Source: Puccinellia tenuiflora (lineage: Eukaryota > Streptophyta > Magnoliopsida > Poales > Poaceae). From it: a stretch of DNA of 64,000 bases. Positions 9,846-20,299 of this stretch are shown one piece after another. A program made the position numbers and the translations under genes. Below the pieces are notes generated by a model that did not search any database, was not told where the DNA came from, and saw only the letters and a list, made by a program, of their open reading frames with translations. Location: positions 307,922 through 371,921 of the forward strand of contig QRDG01001837.1 in assembly GCA_012064385.1 (NCBI GenBank). Direction: 5' to 3'. Numbering within the stretch: the first letter of the stretch is position 1; every line of letters starts with the position of its first letter.

Positions 9846-12579
9846 TTGATCCCGATTCGAGGACGCCCCTTCTGGATCATGAATATGCGACCCACGGGCT
9901 TTGGGTAAGCATCCCCATCAGATTTTGGTTCTTCTACCCGTGGCTGGTACTGGACTGCACCCGCCATGTGTCCCGGGGGCAATGGTGGAGCGTGCGGCGC
10001 TCCCACAGCCAATGCCCCGGGTACCGCCTGCGCTGCCGTTGCTGCTGCAAAAGGAGCTTGTGCGTACTGTGCATGGAGGTCTTGGAACTTCTCGCAGTCC
10101 TTGAGGAGATGCTTGGACGTGAGAACGCCGTTCTCATCCCTGAACATGTGGAATCGGCACGCTTCATGGAGCGTTGGGGGAGGTCGTGGAGTTCGACCAC
10201 CTCGCGACTCTCGCTGCCGCCATTCGCGCTTGTTTTCCTTTTGCCCTTGTAACCGGCTTGTTCGACTATCGCGCTCGTAGCGACTTATCGTCACGGTTTC
10301 TTTGCTCGCGGCTATCAGTGAAGCCTGCCTGCCACGAGTTCCATGCCGTCCGTATCCTCATAGACACGCGACTTCCTTTTACGACGGCGGTCGCTGTTGC
10401 GGCGACTCCAAGAACCTTGGTCGCCGTTGTGACCAGGTGTGCCGGCGCGCTCATTGCGTATGTAATCTTCGCCATCCGCCCACTCATTGGCTATTTGCAT
10501 GAGATGGGCGATGGTCTTGGGCTTCACGCGACCAAACGTTTCCCGAAGCTCGACCCGATAGACTCCTCGGGTGAACGCATATATGGCGTTGTCTTCCGAT
10601 ATCTTCTCTGTCGCGTTGCGGAGCAGAGTCCACCGCTGGATGTACTCGCGCAGCGTCTCATCTTCACGCTGCTTGCAGGCTCGCAGCTCCTCGAACGAGG
10701 CGGGCCTCTTGTATGTGCCGATGAAGTTGCGAACGAAGTCCTCCTTGAAGTCTTCCCAGCAAGTGTATGCACCCCTCGGTAGGCTCTTGAGCCAAGCTCG
10801 AGCCGATCCCGAGAGCATGAGTTGTATGTACTGCATGGCAGTAGATGTCGATCCTCTCTGGCAGGTTACTGCCGTCAGGTAGTCCTCCAACCAGGCGGAT
10901 GGTTCCTGTAAGCCATCGTACTTGGGGGTTTCCGAGGTTAACCTGAATCCTTTCGGCATTCTGGTTTCTCGGATGCGTCGACTGAAGCATAGCGCGCCAC
11001 AGGGCTCAAGTTCATCCTCAGATGACGAGCTATCGCTTTCTTCTTCTTGAGCCGCTCGCCTGGAGCGGTTCCTGGTTATCCTGTTGTGCGTGATGGCATT
11101 ACGCGCATCTTCACCTTCGTTGAGCTGGTAACGGTCCTCATGCCCGCGATTGTCGCGGTTTCGGCGGTCGCGGGTGACGCGATTGTCTTGCTCTGGAGCT
11201 GCTCGCTCATTGTTGCCGCGAATGACGCGGTTTTCTCGATCACGATCGCGAGTGATACGATCGGTCACTTCTCGGGTTCTTGTTTCCCGACGCGGGCTCG
11301 GCTGTCGGCGATTAACCGTGTTATTTCCAGCTGCTGCGGTTGCAGCTGGTTGTGGCTCCTCAGGTATCAAAGTCGTACCCATTGTACTGAGGAACTTGAT
11401 TTGTTGGCGATGCAGGGCCGCCCGCGGATCACTTTCCGGCGGCTGTGTGGCCTGTAGGTATGTAGCCACCGACATTAGGACACCGGAGGCAGTCTTGGGG
11501 ATAGGGATTCCTTGCTCATCCACGGACATGAAGGACGCCTCCAGGTTACGGGTGACGTTGTTTCGATCTGCCTCAGGTATCCGCAAGTACCGAGGCTGTG
11601 CCTGGGGGTCACGCGATCGTCCTGAAGATTGGACGGACAGCCCTGCCCGCCGCGCACTCGATATACTGGCCTGCCTTCTGCGCTCCGCCAGTTCTGCCTT
11701 CTGCGCTTCCAGCTTGAGACTTTCTTGCCACAGCAGGTACTGGTAGCACGCCAGGTCTTCTGCTGTCGCGTCGTCCGCTGGTTGGCCGTCTGCTACGGCC
11801 TTGATTGCTTTTTCACCCATGGCCTGATTGATGTGTAGCTGGGTCCGCCCGTTCTGCAGGGTGACGACGTATGGGTAGTTTGGCTGCGCGCCCCCATTAG
11901 GCGGAGCGTTTGCTGCAGCCCCCGTGTTCGCGGCTGTCGTCCTTGCGGTGGCAGCGGCGGTGGCAGCAGCGGCTGCGGCTCCTGCCGCAGCCGTTTCTCC
12001 AGGTCCTGATGCTCCTCCTCCTGCGGGCACTGTCATGTATACCTCGATCGGCCAGAGGTACGGTGTCTGATCGTCGGAGTCGTCGCTGAAGGCGGACTCG
12101 AAGGTTGTCGAGGCTCCGCCGATGGAGTACGCAGGGATTGATGGAGTAGATGAAGTGTATGGCGCGACCGATGCCTCGGTCGTGCGCGCGAAGTCGATGG
12201 TTGGCGATGTAAATCGCGATGCTGCAGCCGAAGGCGATGCAGGTTTGTTGAGCGTTTCCTCTGCGAAAAACGCGCAGGCTAACAAGACGTCCCCCGATGC
12301 AGTCGATGAAGTTGCGACTTCCACCGACAAAGTCAATGAAGTGGCGAGTTTCTCCGTGCAGAAGGAGGTGCGTCTGTGAGGCGGAGCGTGCCCCACTTGT
12401 TGACATAGAAGCGCAGCTTGCCAAAGCTTGTTTCCACGCCGGTTTGCAGGTCCTCGAAGGCCGATTGCACGACCGGCGAGTGTGGGTGAAAACCAAGGAG
12501 CCGAAGTAGATCGGCTGTTGCAGATCCAGCGAGTCGCCGATGGTTGGTGATGAAGCCGCCGAATCCGTAGATCCAGCAC
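9836..12579 (-). CDS. Element B gag (frameshifted)
   Basis: Gag forms the virus-like particle. The ORF covers 12,579-10,315 and continues in another frame at 10,294-9,836. The N-terminal third is low-complexity and alanine rich. I cannot fix the start, and an ATG near 12,034 is a plausible alternative. The capsid-like region contains GSARAWLKSLP, CWEDFKEDFVRNF and LREYIQRW, matching the retrotransposon gag family. Next come an Arg/Asp-rich stretch and a modified zinc knuckle CRFHMFRDENG...HLLKDCEKF. The frame break near 10,318 lies between the capsid and knuckle regions, so this copy is probably defective. Confidence 0.8.
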
Positions 12580-12585
12580 CAGTCT

Positions 12586-12603
12586 TTCCCACAGACGACG
12601 CCA
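12586..12603 (-). promoter_or_regulatory. Element B primer binding site
   Basis: On the minus strand TGGCGTCGTCTGTGGGA starts three bases inside the 5' LTR. It resembles the TGGCGCCG type of primer site used by many grass gypsy elements, with one change. The tRNA is not certain. Confidence 0.7.
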
Positions 12604-12605
12604 AT

Positions 12606-13050
12606 TGACGTGGGGTTACCACGCCAAATCCCTCGGATGACATCCTTGGGTTGAGAGAACTAAGGAGGAAGATGGTGGTACTGGTAGATCCGTCGGCTGA
12701 CAAGCAAGATTTACCCAGGTTCAGGCCCCCGAAGGTAAAAGCCCTACGTCCTGCTTGTCTGGGATTAATGATCGAACTCACAAATCGATTACAATGGCTA
12801 GATCGCGAGATTCAATCTAGCTAGGGTTCCTGGTGGCGAGTATGAGCGTGTCCTTGGTCGGCGGTCCTCCCTGTCCTTAAATAGTAGGACGGGGTCTCGG
12901 ATCCTATACCGACTAGGTTTACATTTGGGCCTAATATCTCTAGCCTTTCCTTCGGGGCCTCCTTCCTGGGCCTAGTGATCGATGGGCTGTCTACTCTTTA
13001 CCGCACCAGGGTAGTCCATGGTGGCGCACCCGAAAGGTGTACCCACATCA
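12606..13050 (-). repeat. Element B 5' LTR
   Basis: This is the 445-bp partner of 10-454. It drives minus-strand transcription of gag-pol (TATA-like CTATTTAAGG near 12,880). It is followed by ACGAG, the right target duplication. Confidence 0.95.
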
Positions 13051-13890
13051 ACGAGACAGCGGCCCGTAGCAGCCACGGCGCAGCGGCGGCATGGCGTGGC
13101 GGCGGCTGCCCACGGAGGCGGCGGCGGCAGCCCGCGGCGGCGGCCCTCGGGGGCGGCGGCCCTTGACCCCCCTTCTTCTTCCTTGGTGATGGTGCAGCAA
13201 TGGAGGAGCTCCTCCCCCTCCTTGGCGGCTGCCAAGAGGAGGAAAATTCGTGGCTTTTTGGTGTCCCCCCAAAACTAGGGTTTCCTCTCTTTATATAGGT
13301 GGAGACAATGCTTCCCGGCCCTCCGATGGATGGCCCCTTGATCCAATGGCTCTTGGGCACCTCTAGAACCTTCCTAGGGACCCCTCATATCCTTAATGAG
13401 GTCCCAAAGTCGTGGCTTGGTCGAATCCTCCAAATTTGGTAAGAGTTGGAGTCAATCACGTCACCAACTTTTGGAATCCCGTAATCAGATATTTGGCCTT
13501 CAGTAAAACGAGGATTCCCGGAGCTACGGAACTCCGATTGGGCTGTTCTTGGGCTTAAATGAAAGTTATGGAAATTTCCCACAACTTTGTCCGTTGTGAG
13601 ATCTTCAGTTGATGTCGTCTTCAGGTCTCAAACTGACGATCTCTGAAATCTGTTGGAAGAGACAGATTTCAGGAAGGTCCCAATTCGACTCCAATATGGT
13701 TTCCTATTGTATTTTTTTGTAATTTCTACACAACAAATAGGAAAACAAGGAGATTGTTCACTTTGGCAACTATTAGTAGGTTAGTCTAATAAATGCCATA
13801 ATATGATATAAAGTGTATATAAAACATGTGCCAATTGATATAAAACATGAATGGAACATAAAAAATTATAGATACGTTTGAGACGTATCA
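13051..13890 (-). repeat. H1 3' LTR, part to the right of element B
   Basis: The sequence matches 26,503-27,331 at high identity with a few GC-rich indels, and ends GAGACGTATCA. Right after it comes AAGCTTGGGGATGC on the minus strand, the H1 polypurine tract. A GC-rich ORF here (about 13,018-13,278 region) has no family features. Confidence 0.92.
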
Positions 13891-15111
13891 AGCATCCCCA
13901 AGCTTAGTTCCTACTCGTCCTCGAGTAGGTAAACGATAAACAAAATAATTTTTGAAGTGACATGCCACCATCATAAACTTGATCAAAGATTGTAAGGTAC
14001 ATGTGATGAATGAAGTGATGAAGTTATTGCTACATAGAGTCAAATGATTCATTATTCAAAGAGGTAGCAATATGCAAACAGTTTATAAAGTGATATCAAG
14101 TATTCAATGCAAGGATGATCAATGATAGTTCACAAAGTGTAACATAAAAGATAGTATTATGGACATTCTTACTTTTGCATACTTATGGTCCATAGAATGT
14201 AGATGAAAATCTGAATATAAAAGGTGGACACTTTGGAAAAGATATATAAATGAGTAGAGCTAAAACATGTATAAGTTTTATCTATCCTCCAAACTATTCT
14301 ACTTAAGTTATTGATTGCAATGGTAATACTTGGTGTCAAGCTCTCATTCCCCTATCATAGCATCTTGAATGATTAAAGTTTAATGTGAAAGCAAATATGA
14401 GTAGTGGCCTTGATAAAGCAAAGGTTAGATGTCTCATGCCCCTTGAATACAAGTACCTACACCATGATTACTCAACTTGGTAAACAAAGCAAGTTTAAGT
14501 TATCTATCATTGTAACTAATAATGGTATTATCAAGAGCCTCAACTGGGGTACCTCTTGTCCCATGATATGGATCAAGCCCACATCAAAACAACAAGACAA
14601 ACAAACATAATGAACAACCTCAACACCCTTTTTATTTAGCACTTGATATAGATTTTTGTTGTAGGGTGTATCACAGAAAGTTAAAAAATAGCATGTAAGT
14701 AAATTTCCACCATGAATGATGCATGGCTTAGATTAGCAGCCCAGGTTTCTCTCTAACCATTTATACAAACTCATTTAAACTTACTCTATTTCCACATTAT
14801 TTCACCATGATAGGCATCCATAAACAAAAGTACATGATATCAACTAAATAAATGATGGAACATGTTGAAAGCTTTGCATGTGACAGCACATATGGGCTAA
14901 CTCCCAACCTTAAACATTTATCAAGCCACTATCATCATAATATTAATCACAATGGTTCATGTTTATTAAATGCAAGTAAACTGTGCATCAAGTTCGCGAG
15001 AGCTTTTTAACCAACTTTTCCAATACAATAAATAACATAATCATTTTCATTTAGAGGTAAAGATAACACAAATAACATGATAAACATACTCGGAATAGCA
15101 TAAAGCTAATA
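13891..15111 (-). other. H1 interior, untranslated part
   Basis: This AT-rich sequence has no ORF of note. It begins with the polypurine tract (13,893-13,905) and ends in TAATA (15,107-15,111), the left target duplication of element G. Confidence 0.7.
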
Positions 15112-15765
15112 TGTAGCACCCTCACTTTGAAAGCAAGAATACATTGTGAATATGCCAGGCCCTGGATCAAGTATGGCTAGCATTCACCAACAGGATGTAA
15201 CATCATGCATAAATGTTAAATGTTATTACATCGCACGTACGAATGATCCAAAAAATAATGTACTTTATTACAACTTTGCATAGCCGAAGCTAGCTTAAAA
15301 AAATAAATAAAGTTCCACACTATTATTCAGAGTTCATGCAGCATAATAAAGTAGCACTGAGCTCCATCATCTCCATGTGCCACTGGCGACCATGTTGGTT
15401 GTAAGCTCGAAATTAAACAAACGTCCTCACTCCTCGTCTGAACAACCTGCAACATTAACGTTGCAGCCCAGAAAATTGGGTCGATACCTTGTGACAGGCT
15501 GGCAAGTGCCATACTATGGTGGTTTATAAATGGCAAAGACTATTCTACATGCATATTTGGCTGGTGGATCTCAAGGCTCTTGCGCAAAGCAAATTTTATC
15601 CTATACTTTCAAAAATCATTTCTTTCTTTCCAAACGAAGAGACATCCCTGGGCGCACCAGTGTCTCGAATTCCCCATGTTCACCCATCAAGTTTTAATTT
15701 ATGAAATTGGAATGAATGAGATTTTTCTGTCGACCACCTTGCTTAGTTACTCAAATTGTTCATAA

Positions 15766-15789
15766 CCGGGGACACGGCTAAGATCTTAG
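15766..15789 (-). promoter_or_regulatory. Paired 12-bp palindromes in element G LTR
   Basis: On the sense (minus) strand CTAAGATCTTAG, a perfect palindrome, is followed directly by CCGTGTCCCCGG, a near-palindrome with one mismatch, then TTATGAAC. The other LTR has the same pair at 20,958-20,981. Homologous pairs occur in element F and in the 30.6-35.1 kb solo LTR. Confidence 0.7.
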
Positions 15790-16420
15790 TTTTATTTACT
15801 CTCGAGAGTTTGTGACACTTTCCCCACTAGACTCAACTAACCCAAACTTCCAAATCACTCATTTAGTGAAAAGGAAAGGAGAGAGTCGAGACGAGATCTT
15901 TCAGAAGAGCTTTCCCATACACATGTCCGAACAATACCCACCTACATCCCCTACATCTGCTTGTTCGTCCGGTCAGGTCCACTCAACTTACTTAATCAAG
16001 ACAGAGCCCATATGACTAGTGGCTGCACTGGAAGTAAACTAGACATGGAGTGACATGAAATCTCTAATACCCTGGGTGGCAAACCACAAGTGCACATACT
16101 CAGGTTCACACCATGAAAATGGGCCTGAGTAGCCACTCAACTTTAAACCACCGGTAGAGCAAACCAAATCCACCCAGGTGATTAATTAGTTTAGTAGAAT
16201 TTTTCTTAACTCATATATCACAAAGCAAACCATTTTTGCAGCAAGCCAATCTACTAAATTAATATAGGTCACTAGTCATCTAAATCATGTGGCTAACCTA
16301 ACAGGTTTGCATAGCATATGACTTTATTAAAAACAGCCAATCATGCATGCTACTGGAAAATAGTCTACAATGCAATATAAAAATAGTAATAGGTCTTTCA
16401 TGAATTGTGTATGCACTTGC

Positions 16421-16477
16421 CTTGACATTTGTTCAGGTTGTTGCAGCACTCACAGCACTCTTGGCACTCTTCACAAT
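16421..16477 (-). other. Cys-rich exon-like block in element G LTR with GC donor
   Basis: A 57-nt block is bounded on the sense strand by TGTTTAG and by TCAAG/GCAAGTGC, a GC-type 5' splice site. One frame stays open and encodes seven Cys in 18 codons (CEECQECCECC...). Joined in phase to the block that starts at 15,446 (acceptor TTGCAG), it ends after GCSDEE. The other LTR copy (21,610-21,666) differs by one base. No AUG-bearing first exon was found. Confidence 0.4.
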
Positions 16478-18079
16478 CTAAACAAGCAATTTGCATAAAA
16501 TCAATACACAGACAACATGGCAATACAACAAAATATGCATGCAAGATGATTTGCTAACACACAAGTCATGGTTAAACAATTAATAGGGTTATTACTTTCT
16601 GTTATTTACTATATTCATGATGCTCATGATTCATAATTTTAGTGGTTTAAATAATTTAAAAACAATTACTATAGTCAAGATACCACTATTTGAGTTTTCT
16701 ACAAAAACATTATCAATGCATGATGCAAAAGTGCAAACTAAAAACACTACTGGACAGAGGACACTAAAGTACACACTTTTGCAGAAGAAAATAATTTAAA
16801 ATAACTTATAGATTTAAAGATATACCAAAATTACTCAAATCTCTCATTTGAAATTTGAATAATTTTAACATTAGCAAACAGGAAACTAACAGTTCTAAAA
16901 TAATCTACAGAACATAAGGATTTCAAAAATATAAAGTTCATTAAATTTGGCCGAGCCATTAAAAAGATATGATGGTTTGAAGTTTCGGGGTCTTTTCTGC
17001 AATTCTACCAAATTAAAATAATTCGACTGAAATTCAGAAAATAGGCTGACGTCAGCATGACGCAATGCTGGCGCAAGCACCGGTTCGGTTGATCTATTCC
17101 AGGCCGTCCGATTCGGATCGGACGGCCCGGGACGAATCGGTGCGGGGCGGAGGTGGTTCCTCACCGAGACGAGGTCAACGACGGCAGCGGCTTCGGGCGG
17201 TGGTGACCGGCGGCGCTCCGGTGCTCCCCCTGGCTCGGCGACGGCGGAAATCGGCGGAGGCGGTCGCGGCGGACCTCCTCAATCCCTCGGCTCAGCTCCT
17301 CCTCGCTCCAGACGACGGCGGCGAGCTCCTCCCGAGCTCCGGTCAATGGCGGCGGCGGCGGCGCGATTCCGAGCTGGTTTCTAGGGTTAGGGTTTCGGAA
17401 AAAAAAAGGAAAGGAGGGCACGGGTGAGGGCTTTTAAAGGCCACGCATGGGAGCAACGAATTCCTCAAAAATCGGTCGGATTGGAGTCGGGATTGGATTC
17501 GGTCGAACGAACTCATGAAGAACGCGGCTCCGTTCCGTTCTAGAAGAACCCGACAGGTGGGGCCCACCTGTCAGCGGAATAGGAAGGAAAAATAAAAAGG
17601 TGCGGGTAAGAAAAAAAAACAAATGGCCCGGCCTCGGCCCGTTAGGCTGTGAGCGTGCGGCGGGTTAGCTGGGTTGCGGCCCAGTTAGCTCGCCCGGTTC
17701 ATTTTTTTTTAACCTATCTGTTTTTCCTTTTTCTTTTCTCTGTTTTTTTTAAACTGATTTAAAAACCAAGCAAAACCTTTTATAAAAAATCGCAAAAATA
17801 TTTTTAGGGAGATTTCCAAACATAGAATAATATGGCACTTGTCTTGCCACCAAACAAAATCAAATATTTGAAACGATGGTTAAGGTTACTTAGCACCCTT
17901 TATTCCATTATTTTGAATAAATAAAACCAAATAGAAACAAGCCACTAAAATAAATAAAATAAATGCAACAAACAAATGCATATGAATGCCATGCATGATT
18001 TTGAGTTTTAAAACTTAAATAATAAAAAGTTTTTGATCCCTTTGAATTTTCAGAAATTTGAAATTCTTGGGGTGTTACA

Positions 18080-18092
18080 GACTACCACCCTT
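18080..18092 (-). promoter_or_regulatory. Element G polypurine tract
   Basis: The minus-strand AAGGGTGGTAGTC directly abuts the 3' LTR end at 18,079. Confidence 0.7.
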
Positions 18093-18280
18093 AAAAGGAA
18101 TCTCGTCCCCGAGATTCGAAGAGGCTAGAAAGAAATGGGTTTGGGATTTCTGGTTTTTGGCATCGGGGTGGGCTACCACCCTTAAAAGAAAATTTTGTTG
18201 GTAGTCTAGAACTCTTATCCTCCATCTAGGGTACATGTTGTGGTTTAAAGCTGAGCCATGACTTAACATCCTTAATCCTC

Positions 18281-19361
18281 TTATGTTGTAGATGAAGAAC
18301 AATGATTGAGGTAATCAGTTAGTAGTGTACCGTTCACCATACTTGGTTTATTGAATGCTCTTCCCACATGAACATGGTTCACGTGTCCCTTCTCGAGAGA
18401 GTTGGGTTTGACAGCTTCTTCAGTCTTCCTTTCCGGACATTCAGTCGAATAATGCCCCATCTGCTTGCACTTGAAGCATTGAATGTGACTAAGGTCTTTC
18501 TTTCCAGCATGGTGATGATGATTCTGACCATTCTGATTCCCATTGTTGCGGCCATTGTGGTCATTGTCCTTATATTCTCCATTACCTTCTTTGCTTCCTC
18601 CATTGTGGTTATGACCATGATGGATGTGGTCATGTCCACCGTGATAGCTGGCCCTCTTGTGTGTAGATTCTGAGTTGTACTTGTTTCCATTATACTTCCT
18701 TTTCCTGTTCTCCTTCTTCTGTATATTGTTGTCCAGTGTGATAGCCTGATCCAGTAGAGCCTGATAGTTTGGTGCATATGCCACTGACAAGGGTATCTTC
18801 AGTTCACCACTGAGTCCGCTAAGGAATTTATCCTTCCTCTTAGCATCAGTATCAATGTCCTCTAGAGCATAACGTGACAGTGCACAGAAATCATCCATGT
18901 ACTCCTTCAGAGTTCTGTTTCCTTGCCTTAGACTGCGGAACTCATCTCTCTTCAGATTCATGATTCCTGAGTAAATGTGAGCATTGCGGAATCATTCCTT
19001 GAACGTATCCCAAGTGAGTCCAGCTAATGGGTGAGTAACCTGGTAGGTCTCCCACAACTGCGCTGCTGGTCCCTCGAGTAGGTGAGCAGTGAATCTCACC
19101 ATCTCAGCATCATTGCACTCACAAGTGACTAGATCCTTGTGCACAGAACGTAGCCAGTCATCAGCTACAATGGGTTCAGTGGCTGTAGAGAACTTATTGG
19201 GTCTAAGTCTCAGGAATCTGGCGAGCCTATCCACTGGGGGTTGGGGTGGTGGTGGTGGCGGTGGAGGTGGTGGTGTTGGTGCGTTCTGGTTTGCCAGGAA
19301 TTGGGCCATCATATTCATCAACTGGGTTTGTGCGACCATCATCTGTTGCATCTGGTCGTCG

Positions 19362-19441
<80 letters not shown>

Positions 19442-19462
19442 GGGGTCACGACGAGGAGGCAT
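18281..19462 (-). pseudogene. Element G gag, interrupted by one in-frame stop
   Basis: The reading frame starts MPPRRDP. It then has a run of 27 Asn, a Gln/Met-rich stretch, a Pro run, the gag capsid region (VADDWLRSVHKDL, GPAAQLWETYQ, then RDEFRSLRQGNRTLKEYM) and a CCHC zinc knuckle CFKCKQMGHYSTEC. The frame is continuous except for a TGA at 18,992-18,994, just after WDTFKE. The stop cuts the protein in the middle of the conserved capsid region. Pol is absent downstream: the frame ends at 18,281, about 200 bp before the 3' LTR. Confidence 0.88.
19361..19441 (-). repeat. (GTT)27 microsatellite encoding poly-Asn in element G gag
   Basis: This is a perfect 81-bp trinucleotide run, AAC on the coding strand. 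The gag of element F has a much shorter Asn-rich stretch at the similar place (about 57,825-57,850). Confidence 0.95.
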
Positions 19463-19719
19463 CTGTGGGGCTTAGCATAGATGAGCATAGATAGAAAGAT
19501 CTAAAGAAATATTTCTACCCATACAAAAAATTACCAACAATCAGCAACAAGCAAACGATCACACAGTAAAACAAGTCAAGAATTTTATAAATTCGAAAAT
19601 AAGGTTTTTAAAACTTAACTAACACGATAGGTTCTAACACGAGCACACTAGTACTGCCATACCACATTTTGATAGGTCAATACTTTATCGCGAAAGCTAG
19701 ACTAAGGATAAAAGGTGGT

Positions 19720-20127
19720 CTAATCTATCTTCTTTTTGAGTGCTTCGAGTTCCTCTTCTATTTCCTTGAGTTCTTCGAGATACTTCTGGGTGTTCTGAAG
19801 CCTAAATTGAAGTCTTGAACTAAGGTACTCGATGGCTTCCCATGCTGCACTTCTTGCTGAATCAAAGAACGTTGCATGCAGTTCTGGGTTGGTGAACATC
19901 CAGCGTCCTTCGGTCTTGTGGTCATCTTCTTTGTTCTCGTACAAGTGGAGTTGTACCCACCAATACTCATGACCTTCATCCATGAAAGGAAATCCTTTGT
20001 ATACCGCTTCTCCTTTAAATCCCAAACTCGACATGAGGTTCTTCAATACCCTTGGGAACTCGGTCTCACACTCCAAAGTCATTGTCATAACTGGTCCTTT
20101 CTTGATTGCTTCAAAGAGACTGGTCAT
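19720..20127 (-). CDS. Element G ORF0 (extra ORF ahead of gag)
   Basis: An intact ORF of 135 codons lies between the primer site and gag, in the same orientation as gag. The N-terminal part holds a compact region with EYWWVQLHLYENKED and FTNPELHATFFDSARSAAW. The C-terminus is a short coiled coil of Glu/Leu/Lys heptads (EELKEIEEELEALKKKID). No signal peptide, membrane segment or known catalytic motif is visible. Position and layout match the 280-codon ORF0 of element F. The shared pattern is a Trp-containing strand, then an F-T segment, then a W-x2-A/G helix. Function is unknown. A role in RNA or particle handling would be guesswork. Confidence 0.65.
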   Translation of the reverse strand: MTSLFEAIKKGPVMTMTLECETEFPRVLKNLMSSLGFKGEAVYKGFPFMDEGHEYWWVQLHLYENKEDDHKTEGRWMFTNPELHATFFDSARSAAWEAIEYLSSRLQFRLQNTQKYLEELKEIEEELEALKKKID

Positions 20128-20284
20128 CTATAAACAAGAGAAGAAAATTTAGAAAGCAATAGTTGAGAAAGGTACAAGAAAGATATTTGGAAAGATTTGG
20201 ATAAGAAGAAAATAGAATTTTGTTCCTATGGTCTTTCTTATTTCTAATCCAAACCTAGGGTTTCGAGCCTACAGGCAACATTAC

Positions 20285-20296
20285 GCTCTGATACCA
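20285..20296 (-). promoter_or_regulatory. Element G primer binding site (initiator Met tRNA)
   Basis: The minus-strand TGGTATCAGAGC sits three bases inside the 5' LTR. This is the classical initiator-Met tRNA complement. Confidence 0.92.
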
Positions 20297-20299
20297 TTC

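Larger units (their letters stand above)
10..13050 (-). mobile_element. Element B: complete Tat-lineage Ty3/gypsy LTR retrotransposon
   Basis: The element is bounded by two 445-bp LTRs (10-454 and 12,606-13,050) that begin TG and end CA and differ at about 8 positions. It is flanked by the 5-bp duplication ACGAG (5-9, 13,051-13,055). Its sense strand is minus: primer site next to the right LTR, polypurine tract next to the left LTR, and gag-protease-pol reading right to left. A second RNase H of archaeal type between RT/RNase H and integrase, together with an antisense accessory gene between pol and the 3' LTR, marks the Tat lineage. About 1.8 percent LTR divergence implies a fairly recent insertion. 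The coding frames already carry about three frameshifts, so this copy is probably not autonomous. Confidence 0.95.
15112..18079 (-). repeat. Element G 3' LTR
   Basis: This 2,968-bp LTR has GC-rich leader sequence (about 17,060-17,440) with a TATA-like TTTAAAAGCC on the minus strand near 17,434. It also holds exon-like blocks at 16,477-16,421 and from 15,446, and paired palindromes at 15,766-15,789. Confidence 0.93.

Noticed and set aside
9161..10782. Plus-strand ORFs (for example 10,174-10,782) opposite gag and protease
   Set aside because: They are shadows of gag-protease on the minus strand, which has clear domains.
17065..17427. ORFs on both strands in the GC-rich part of the G LTRs (also 22,254-22,613)
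   Set aside because: They lack a proper ATG or conserved motif and arise from GC-rich leader DNA. The two LTR copies differ by in-frame trinucleotide indels only, which is suggestive but not enough.
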